Below the pieces are notes generated by a model. The model searched no databases, was not told where the DNA came from, and worked only from the letters and a program-made list of their open reading frames with translations. Shown in pieces: positions 56,080 through 64,000 of a stretch of DNA of 64,000 nucleotides. The stretch is from Siphonodentalium dalli (taxonomy: Eukaryota; Mollusca; Scaphopoda; Gadilida; Siphonodentaliidae): assembly GCA_032622095.1 (NCBI GenBank), contig CP136061.1:14585287-14649286 (forward strand), given 5' to 3'. The number at the start of each line of letters is the position of its first letter. Positions within the stretch are counted from its first letter, which is position 1. The translations under genes were made by a program, and so were the position numbers.

Positions 56080-56514
56080 AGTATAGTTGTGACGTCACTA
56101 CTTTCTATACTCCGTCAACATGAAAAAAATGTTTTTACATCCGGGCGATTCAGACCTATGGGCCCCAATGGTGGCCGCCATGTTGGAATAGAATTGACAA
56201 ATTAATAAAACGAATTTATTTTCTTCTTCGAATGCTTAATGTGGATTTAGCTGATACGGGCGCATAGCATTCGGCAATCCTCGCCAGATTCCGTACAGTT
56301 ACAGTTTGAAAATTACGTCCCCTGGCAGGCCATAGCAACGTTGGAAATGATGACGTAATTTCGTTACAAAATGGTGGCGCCCTCTTATTTGCGAAATTTG
56401 AAATTGAATTGCTTGTTATTGTTATCGCTCGTATTTTAAATGTACAACGATATCACAGCACATAAGCGTTAAGAACACACGAGATAGCACAAGCGAAGAT
56501 AGCCCAACGAGCCC
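56080..56514 (+). promoter_or_regulatory. Candidate promoter / 5' UTR
   Basis: Has a perfect CRE palindrome TGACGTCA near 56091, a second atgacgtaa near 56350, and two YY1-like sites (gccgccatgttgg near 56172 and aaaatggtggcgcc near 56368). The region lacks transposon ends and precedes an ATG-initiated frame. These motifs occur together at many animal promoters. This is inference from motif content only. Confidence 0.3.
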
Positions 56515-56853
56515 ATGACTGGAATGACTTTAGAGTCAAAGCAGTCAAAAGAAGAAGAAGAAGAACAACAACAACAACTTGTTTTGAACTTGAAGTTTAC
56601 AAGTGAAAATCAGTCAGTCGGAAAGAAACTCAATGACGAATCTGTGACTGAAAAAAATATGAAAATGAAGGTCACTGGAGTGGAATGTGGACTGGTCTGT
56701 GCAGACTTATCACCACGGCGATTTGACTTGTTCTGTTATTGTTCAATTTTAAGTCTGTTTTCACCTGGACTGGTTAGACTTAGAGTTGCAACTGCAAGCG
56801 GCAAATTGTTCAGTCTACTAACTACTTCTCTAAATAGTAAATTTAATTGTTAA
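56515..56853 (+). CDS. Hypothetical short protein or first exon (112 codons)
   Basis: ATG-initiated frame beginning MTGMTLESKQSK with an EEEEEQQQQ tract, followed by a hydrophilic Lys/Glu/Ser-rich stretch to about residue 50. A more hydrophobic part with LFCYCSILSLFSPGLVRL at ~72-89 and a Ser/Leu-rich end follow. It matches no family I recognise. The first ~50 residues look like a real N-terminus, the rest less so. If genuine, a splice donor may lie inside the frame, but I see no strong GTAAGT-type site. It is one of very few frames here not explained by a repeat. Confidence 0.25.
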   Translation: MTGMTLESKQSKEEEEEQQQQLVLNLKFTSENQSVGKKLNDESVTEKNMKMKVTGVECGLVCADLSPRRFDLFCYCSILSLFSPGLVRLRVATASGKLFSLLTTSLNSKFNC

Positions 56854-57857
56854 TATCTAATACTGTCAGGTCAAGCCTCAACTTGGGTCAAGGAAATCAG
56901 AAAATGGACATTTTAGAGCTGACTGATTTAATCATTTACTATAGACAGTATAGTTCAGTCATGAACCGTTGAACGTAGCGCGTAGCTGGAACTTGTCTTG
57001 TGGAAGCAGTAATCGGTGAAAGAGGTCATGTGACCTACTAATCTAATAATATTAGGATTGTATTAGTCAATTTAGTGATTACAGATTAGTAAATTTAGTT
57101 ATCAACGACTTCAGGCTCAGCCTCACCCACTCACTGTGAATGTGACTCAGGTCAAAATACAATTCTAGCCATCTACAGAGCAGTCGACACACAAATGTAA
57201 CAAACATGTGAAGCCCAGTGACTAACAAAGCGAGTCATTTATCTTCTTGTTGAGTGAAGGAAAAGAAGAACATATCCCAATCCCACTTGGTCTCGGCACA
57301 CTGCAGAGTTCATGCAGTGACTGGTGAGATGATATGCTTCCGGGCCAATGTGAGAGGATATGCTTCCGGGCCAACTTTCCATCTGTGTGTATGCATTATG
57401 TTTCATGTGATGGACACATCAAGTTAAATATAATCATTATAATGCACGGTGATTAGTTTTAGCATTCTCACATATTAAATAATTCATGAGTTTAACACTG
57501 TCTTCTCAATTTAAACCTTAAGCATTAAGCGAGAGCCTGATCAGCATGGCTAGCATATATATTAACTAGTGGCTATAGTCGACTTGACACATTGGGATTG
57601 GAAAAATATGTATGCTAAACATAATAATTCCAGGCCAACTTAGTTGAACTGTCACGACCTTCTAGTTATACATGTACATGACTAATGAGGCAATCATATA
57701 AATGTTTAATCTAGTAGCATTTTCTCCGACCATGCCATGAATATATATGTATCTATGCCCGTCGGGAATGATATATTCCACCGGTACAAAGTTTTTGCAA
57801 TTAGCCCATTAGGATGATATTCTGACTGTCATACATCAAATTTCGAAACAGGATGTT
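56854..57857. other. No gene recognised
   Basis: A short direct repeat, gatatgcttccgggccaa, occurs twice at ~57331-57375. Otherwise non-coding without identifiable features. Confidence 0.4.
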
Positions 57858-58254
57858 TTAACCCTTTATCCAACAGAAGGGCCCTGTGCCAATGCATTCT
57901 CGTATATATGCGAGTCGACCATAGGTCGCCTCGCATATATAAGAGAATGCATTGGCTTAGCACATTAAAAATTATAAAATTGTTAAAGAATGTAAGAAAA
58001 AATGGTAAAAAGTGTTATATTTTTTTTTTTAGGCCAATGCATTCTCTTATATATGCGAGGCGACCTATGGTCGACTCGCATATATAAGAGAATGCATTGG
58101 CACAGGGCATAACTGTAACTATCACAATGTGGTCAAGGAGCCGGTTCCAATGATATCCATATTTGTATGGTTCTATTGAGACAAACCGAAGATATTTTAG
58201 GCTGTTGAAGCTTTATTTGGCCGGTTTTGGCCGGTTTGTTTGGTAAAGGGTTAA
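57858..58254. mobile_element. piggyBac-like MITE with paired palindromes, complete
   Basis: TTAA at 57858-57861 and 58251-58254. Palindromes lie at 57888-57956 and 58033-58101. The same layout as 20881-21281, with a few substitutions. Confidence 0.88.
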
Positions 58255-59205
58255 CGTATTTTAATTTTTTATTCAGCCTGCCAAAGTTCTAAATAATAAA
58301 AGCCATCGCTTTGGACATAGGCCTATGCCTAAATGATAATTTGTGTACCTTTGAATGTGTACATGAATTATAATAAATTAAAGGATTCTTTTCAGTTTTC
58401 AAAGTTTTTGCTGTTGCGATAGGGAAGTAACTAGTACAGTTAATAAATTATGAAATACCTTTTATAAATAATGTGTGTCATAGCATGTGAAGATCCAACT
58501 TTGAAATGGCAAGATTTAAGTGACTTTGTGGTGGATTTTGCTTTGCGTCCCTTATACTAATGTCATTCCTCCCGGGCAATTATTAAAATGTTTATATACT
58601 ATCAGATGCCTAACAATAGTGTCAGCATGTGCCGCATGATTAGTAATTCTCAACGTTCATTAAGTTGTTTGGCATAGAGACATAGATATAATTAAATTGA
58701 AATAGAATTAAATAGAATTCTGAGACATAGACATAAATAGACATCTGAGAGTACGATATAAGCTCACAAAGTCACGAACAGGCATGCAATCTCGAGCTGT
58801 GAACGCCCTTAATACTTGTTCCTCATCATCTACTTCACAGAAGGGGTCACCCTAAGTAGTAACCGTATGGGAAACGCCCCGAACATACCACTATTGCACA
58901 ATGACACCAGTTTGTTTGATCTAAATTATTTATCCACTCCAGCTCCAAAACAATAGTCATTTGGCAAATTATCTCATTCCTTTTCGAAGTGCCTATCATC
59001 TACTGAAGTTGGATCCTACCACAGGCTATAAATTGTGTCTCATTGAGGCATTGTGCCCCATCCATGTAACTCGCTGAAAGTCAAGCATACATAAACCTCT
59101 ATAAATAAATCAGATGTGGCTATGTGAAATATGCAATAAATCCCCGTGTTCATAAAAATGTATTCAGTATTATATGTAAATTTATCCAATAAAGATATTT
59201 TTCCC
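58255..59205. other. No gene recognised
   Basis: Non-coding. A gtgacttt ... cccgggcaatta block near 58520-58585, and an inverse relative near 58760-58800, recall the dispersed family with the 67-bp module, heavily diverged. Confidence 0.4.
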
Positions 59206-59651
59206 TTATAGGTCCTCAATCCGAATCAATAGTCCCCATATCATCAGATTCCAACAACAATATTTTTTTAAATGCCGCTTCAGTTGACAGAATCGATTAA
59301 TTGCTCGAAAATAATGCTAACCGCAGTCAATTATAGCATAAAATTGACAAAAACCTGTAATTTATCAACTTTTTGCTCAACGAATATTGCTGGTTTTTCA
59401 AACATCTGACACACACAAAAACCCACTTGATTTTAGAGTTATCCATCTTCATCTGCAATTTAGTCAGAGAAAGTATTCTCGTCTTCTGTTTGCTGGGTCA
59501 CTTAAAATTAAAATGATAGATTTTAAAAATCGGTATCTGATCACTCTGAGCTTTGATGTTGTGGGTTCCTCGACTTGAATCAAATATTGTTCACCTCCGA
59601 AGTCAAGGAAATAGTAATCTGCGAGGGTTAATTCGGATTGAGTCCCTTTAA
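59206..59651. mobile_element. AGGTACTCAATCCG-family MITE, left tip degraded
   Basis: The left end ttataggtcctcaatccga and the right end cggattgagtccctttaa each differ from the family tip by about one or two bases. The interior aligns with 13122-13567, including atgccgcttcagttgacaga. Confidence 0.75.
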
Positions 59652-60073
59652 AATTGCAAAAATTAAATAAAATAATTTTGCCTTGAAAATTGGTCGCTTG
59701 GCCAGATTCAACCTTCACCTGATGATTGCATTTTGAACAAATATAGTAACATGTGCTATATGGCTAATATCTCTTGACTGGCGCCATGGATATTGGTCTG
59801 GAAATTAGAGAAATGTTAGAGGCAATATCTCACTCTGACCCATGTCTAACTGTGGCCCACATTCCTCTATATCTGGTGCTGCAACATATTCTCGTGCAAA
59901 TAGGTTTATTTGTACCTAAATATTCACATATTTTCACATTTTTTTTATTCATTTAAATTTGTTTAAATCAAAATTTACAAAAACTAACGCCATTATACAC
60001 TCTGCCAGGAAACCATGAGTCACCACACCAAATTTCGTTGAAATCTTGGCACCAACTTTACTCCAGTCTTATA
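59652..60073. other. No gene recognised
   Basis: A short frame at 59774-59956 has no recognised domain. A caccaaatttcgttgaaatc module near 60028 recalls Helitron interior modules and may be an older fragment. Confidence 0.4.
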
Positions 60074-60812
60074 TCTATTATATATTTTGAAAGATCTGTG
60101 TGTGTGTCTGTGTGTCTGTCTGTAATCGATGGACTCAAAAACGGCAGAGCCGATTTCGATGAAACTAGGTATGTGTGGGTATTTTCGGCTGGGGAGTGAC
60201 ATGGGCCTATTAATTTACCCGTGCGACGTGACATTGACCTTGAAATCGGGTAATTTCAATGTCAAACGTCCGAATATCACGGGATTTCGATGAAACTTGA
60301 TATGTGGGGTACTTTCGTATGGGGAGTCTCATAAGCATATTAATTTGCCCGTGCGACGTGACCTTGGCCTTGAAATCGGGTCATTTCCAGGTCAAACGCC
60401 CGAATATCACGGGATTTCGATGAAACTTGGTATGTGGGGGTACTTTCGTATGGGGAGTCTCATAAGCATATTCATTTGCCTGTGCGACGTGACCTTGACC
60501 TTGAAATAGGGTCAATTCAAGGTCAAATCGCCAATTTTGATGGTATTTCGACGAAATTTTATACATAGGATTACTTTTGTCCACTTGGTGTTTTGGACGG
60601 GTCAAATCGTGACCCTGACCTGACCTTGACCTTCAAAATGATCAATTCAAGGTCAAATCGGGTGAAACCGGATGGATTTAGACGGGTACTTTTGTCGGGT
60701 ACTTTTGTTTAGGCAGTGTTTTGGACGGGTCAAATCGTGACCCCACTTGACCTTGGCCTTCAAAATAGACAATTCAAGGTCAAAGCCCGGACGAAGTCGG
60801 GTCACCTTCTGG
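60074..60812 (+). mobile_element. Helitron-like element, B type, complete (739 bp)
   Basis: The 5' end TCTATTATATATTTTGAAAG is preceded by A. The 3' end is a cccggac-gaa-gtcggg hairpin, then tcaccttCTGG (60809-60812) followed by T. CTGG fits the CTRR rule. The interior has ~130-bp modules starting at about 60151, 60287 and 60416 (gatttcgatgaaact) with TGACCTTGA motifs between. There is no target duplication and no Rep/helicase. Confidence 0.75.
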
Positions 60813-60899
60813 TATGTATATACATGTATAAACAGTCCCATGAAACATGTATACATTTATTGATGGACGTGTCATGGGCTCTTCTTACAGGATCGGGTT

Positions 60900-60988
60900 C
60901 CATATTCCGAAGGGTCGCTATTCCAAAGGTTCTTATTCAGAAGGTTCGCAATTCTGAAGGTTTGCTATTCTGGGCGTATTTAACCAGA
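60900..60988 (+). repeat. ~18-bp subterminal repeat, arm of an inverted pair
   Basis: Four imperfect units of gaaggttcgctattc type. The inverse form lies at 61320-61412 (gaaccttgggaatagcg). Together they bracket 61 kb sequence that contains a MITE fragment, like the arms of a foldback transposon. Confidence 0.6.
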
Positions 60989-61046
60989 AACGATGGACAA
61001 CTCTAATACCAAGTAGTTATTATTACCACGATTTTACAGTTATCCA

Positions 61047-61233
61047 TCTTTATCTTGAAGACCGCCCGTTTGACCTCGTCCTTCTGGCACGATCAGGCCC
61101 AGAAACAATAAAAATATCTAATTACTCTGAGCTTTGATGGGTGGGTTCCTCGACTCGAATCAAATATTGTTTTTCCCACCGAAGCCAACGAAAGAGTAAT
61201 TTAGGAGCATCTTATCGGATTGAGTACCTTTAA
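61047..61233. mobile_element. Right half of an AGGTACTCAATCCG-family MITE
   Basis: Contains gagctttgatgggtgggttc and cctcgactcgaatcaaat and ends cggattgagtacct-TTAA at 61230-61233. The left half is missing. Confidence 0.7.
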
Positions 61234-61319
61234 GTTATTTCCTTCATAAAAAGAGTCTTATGATAAAGAACCCTCTCATACTTTAGAATATAGAATGAAA
61301 CTTCAAAATAACAAGTTAT

Positions 61320-61412
61320 AAAAACCTTCTGAATATCGAGGAATATAGAGAACCTTGGGAATAGCGAAACTTCGGTATAATGAACCTTGGGAATAGCGAA
61401 CCTTTGGACATA
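61320..61412 (-). repeat. ~18-bp subterminal repeat, inverse arm
   Basis: Inverse of the units at 60900-60988. See that entry. Confidence 0.6.
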
Positions 61413-62077
61413 GAGTGACATGTCGCCGTCCTATGGTCCATGTGTACTGGCGTGATCGTATATCCCAAGTTGGCCAGATATACAGGCACTCCTATGAAAC
61501 ATACATTTATCATTTTATAGATGGACTTACGTGTTTTGGGTTGTCCATACGTACTGACGTAATCATATTACCCACTTATACGTTATAATCATAGTTTGCC
61601 CATAGCTCATATGCCAAGTCGAAAACGCCTTCACAGACATACACCCATATAGGGCGTAATGCTAGTCTTTATAACCGGTATTTTAGCCTACATAAGCGTC
61701 CGGCAGTTGGATTACCGTGGACGAATGCCAGTTTCACAAATATAGTGAATTAATGGCATGAACTATTCAGATGGAAAATCGTACCACCCCTGCGAAATAT
61801 TGTCCACTTGTCGGACATTATAGTTGAGGCCTGCATAGTGGCTAACACAGAACAAAAAACGGATAATTTTGAAACATCCCAATAAGTTTACACTGTTTAT
61901 ACATGAATACATCTCATTATTATACCAAACTAATTGGCGATTTCACGAATAGAAGAAGCTATGTGCACGTACACTTTATATTGTACGGTGTGCAAACAAA
62001 GGGGTGCGGAAATGATATTCCCAATATACGATCCCGACGTGTTGGAATCTTACGCAACGAACAATGAACTGATTTCC
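61413..62077. other. No gene recognised
   Basis: Non-coding sequence without identifiable features. Confidence 0.4.
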
Positions 62078-62347
62078 GCGACAGACAAGCCTTGAAATAG
62101 TGTGCCTGTCATTTGCAGAATGAGGTCCACATAGGGTGAATTTAGTGATGCTACCCCGCATAGCGGGCTAGAATCACCAAATTCACCCTCTGGGAACCCC
62201 ATTCTGCTGAGTTGTAAGCAGAATGAGGTCCACAGAGGGTGAATTTGGTGATGCTAGCCCGCTATGCGGGGTAGCATCACTAAATTCACCCTCTGGGGTC
62301 CTCATTCTGCAAATGACAGACACACTATTTCAAGGCTTGGCGACAGA
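62078..62347. mobile_element. hAT-like MITE (254 bp) with 8-bp target duplication
   Basis: The element spans 62086-62339, with caagccttgaaatag at the left and the inverse at the right. It is flanked by gcgacaga on both sides (62078-62085 and 62340-62347). Two halves are arranged tail to tail around a short centre (ctgagttgtaagcag). Confidence 0.88.
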
Positions 62348-62560
62348 ACTAAGGACCTCAATAGAAACCGACGGGACCCTTTTGAAGGCTCTCAATACGA
62401 TTCTTGTGCGTCTCTATAGAATCAATAGAACCAGGAACCACCAGTCGCCACCTCATATCACAGCATTATAATTGACTGAGTGGGTCGCGGGGACCGCCCG
62501 CCTCTACCGATATCGGCTCGATATGATTGTCATCATAGGGGAACTGTGAATCTCTCAGTG
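62348..62560. other. No gene recognised
   Basis: Short spacer between the MITE and the 43-bp array. Confidence 0.4.
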
Positions 62561-62735
62561 TCGAGTGAACTTATAGGAGTTCCGTCAGGTGAATCTGAGT
62601 GATCAGTGTGAACTTATTGGAGTCCCGACAGTTGAATCTGAGTGATCAGTGTGAACTTATTGGAGTTCCGACAGGTGAATCGCGGTGATCAGAGTGAACT
62701 TATAGGAGTCCCGACAGGTGAGTGATATGAACTTA
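62561..62735 (+). repeat. 43-bp minisatellite, ~4 copies
   Basis: The unit runs gtgaacttataggagttccg, tcaggtgaatctgagtgatc, agt. Units differ at several positions. Confidence 0.9.
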
Positions 62736-62959
62736 TCCATGAGGACAAACTTTGGAGATGTTATATCCGTTCCGGGACCATTTCTGTATTAATTGCAGGG
62801 TATATACAAACATAACTCTGTGTTACAGTCCAGTCGGCAAACGTTTCTGTCACTGCAGTTGCAGTTGGTGTATCCTTAATCCATTATCACACCTGGTCAA
62901 TTGTCCTACTGATATGCTATGGTGCTGGTGGTCCTGCTGAATTGGGTAGGGCAAAATGA

Positions 62960-63554
62960 TGCCGTTACGAAAAAAGTACCGTTATTTTTACGAAAGTTGT
63001 CATTTTCGCGGTGTCTGGCTAATTCTATAAGTTATTATACAATGTTGTGTACAGTATGTGTTTTTCTTGTACGAGTCCAGGTTGTGGTGAAAAGTCATAT
63101 TGGACGAGACACGCCAGTATCGAGTCCAATATGACTTTTCACCACAACCTGGACGAGTACAAGAAAAACTCATACTGTATACACCATTGTATAATGACAG
63201 TTGTATTATCCATCCGTGTGTTAATCCAAATGTTGGGATTAAAACTTTTGTGGTTATTTTTGGTATTTGTCGGCACTTAATTATCTAAAACAAATCCTGT
63301 ATTTGATCATCAGAAAGCATTATTTGGAACAGTAAACACGGAAATGATAAAAAAAACTCAATGCAGAAGTGAAATGTCTCCTAAATCAACCAGTTTTGCG
63401 CGCGCATCACAATTTCACCGATTCAATTCGCAATAGTTAATTCGTGACGCCACAGAGTCCCAATAAACAAGTCATAATGCACACTTGGGAGTCCAATATA
63501 ACTTCTTCCCGGATTATCACGTGGCAGCTTTTGCCCAATCAGAAATAGTGTTAG
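62960..63554 (+). repeat. Local duplication, copy 1, with long hairpin
   Basis: An imperfect hairpin of about 170 bp at 63030-63198 has arms with tcttgtacgagtccaggttg and the inverse, around gacacgccag. It is followed by ttttgtggttatttttggta, tcctgtatttgatcatcaga and taaacacgga blocks that recur in copy 2. The start near 62965 shares gtaccgttattttt and ttgtcattttcgcggtgt with the inverse of 34290-34350. Confidence 0.7.
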
Positions 63555-64000
63555 TTAAGGGATGGATAATAATAACAAGTTATTATACAATTTTGTGTAC
63601 ATTATGTGTTTTTTTTGTACGAGCAGTGTCTTGTCCAATATGGATTTTCACCACAAACTGGACGAGTACAAGCAAAACACATACTGTATACAACATTGTA
63701 TAATGACATTTTTAATATCTGTCTGGATTTTTGTCCAAATTTTTTACTACAACTTTTGTGGTTATTTTTGGTATTTATCGGCACTTGATTTTCTATACAA
63801 TCCTGTATTTGATCATCAGAAAACATGATTTGGAGCAGTAAACACGGAAGTGAAAAATTAAATCCACCAGAGGGCGCGCATAACAATTTCACCGATTCAT
63901 TTGGTAATAGAGTTACTTCGTGACGTCACGGAGTCCCGATACTTTTTAAAAAGTCATAATGGTCTCGATTGAGTGCAATGTGACTTTCGTGAGTCCAATA
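63555..64000 (+). repeat. Local duplication, copy 2, cut by the window end
   Basis: Has the same order of blocks as copy 1 but with a shorter hairpin (63577-63705, tccaatatgg centre) and more divergence. It carries a TGACGTCA palindrome near 63921 where copy 1 has tgacgcca. It continues beyond the window. Confidence 0.7.

Overview
This window looks like repeat-dense nuclear DNA from an animal, most likely a marine invertebrate. The evidence is two APE-endonuclease non-LTR retrotransposons of the CR1/L2/Jockey group, Helitron-like elements, hAT-like and TTAA-flanked nonautonomous DNA transposons, long minisatellites, and a lack of bacterial-style gene order. I cannot name the species from sequence alone. 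No host gene is convincingly present. The only long intact reading frame is a retrotransposon ORF at 39679-42774 on the minus strand.

Layout. 0.3-7.3 kb: an 8-bp-TSD MITE, a degenerate minisatellite, a foldback element, broken reverse transcriptase, and a 1.1 kb hAT-like element sitting in one copy of an older ~350 bp tandem duplication. 7.5-9.06 kb: three Helitron-like elements in a row, two of them joined head to tail. 8.2-21.2 kb: a ~6.5 kb segment duplicated in tandem, each copy carrying a Helitron, a degenerate array, a 36-bp array, a 55-bp array and two MITEs. 21.5-28.7 kb: palindrome MITEs, a 20-copy 53-bp satellite with higher-order structure, and a compound satellite of 39 x 28 bp followed by 20 x 41 bp. 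29-38.4 kb: further MITEs, diverged duplications, a 1.6 kb composite Helitron inserted precisely into a short tandem array, a 67-bp array, and a cluster of short palindromes. 39.2-43 kb: the intact LINE. 45.9-49.1 kb: MITEs. 50.0-52.5 kb: a nearly intact LINE with two lesions, inserted in DNA rich in GCTTAAGC-type motifs. 54-64 kb: further MITEs, a Helitron, a possible promoter/first exon near 56.1-56.9 kb, and duplicated hairpins running off the right end.

How the parts relate. The window is a record of mobile-element activity. The Helitron-like units have conserved 5' TC ends, a 3' hairpin followed by CTRR, and insertion between A and T, which the surrounding tandem array shows as an exact empty site. 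Two modules recur inside them: a 122-bp unit with a perfect NRF-1-type palindrome, and stretches full of TCAAGGTCA nuclear-receptor half-sites. A second dominant theme is a 69-bp palindrome seen 14 times, used as a building block by two MITE types. Several satellites appear to have grown from modules that remain single-copy elsewhere in the window.
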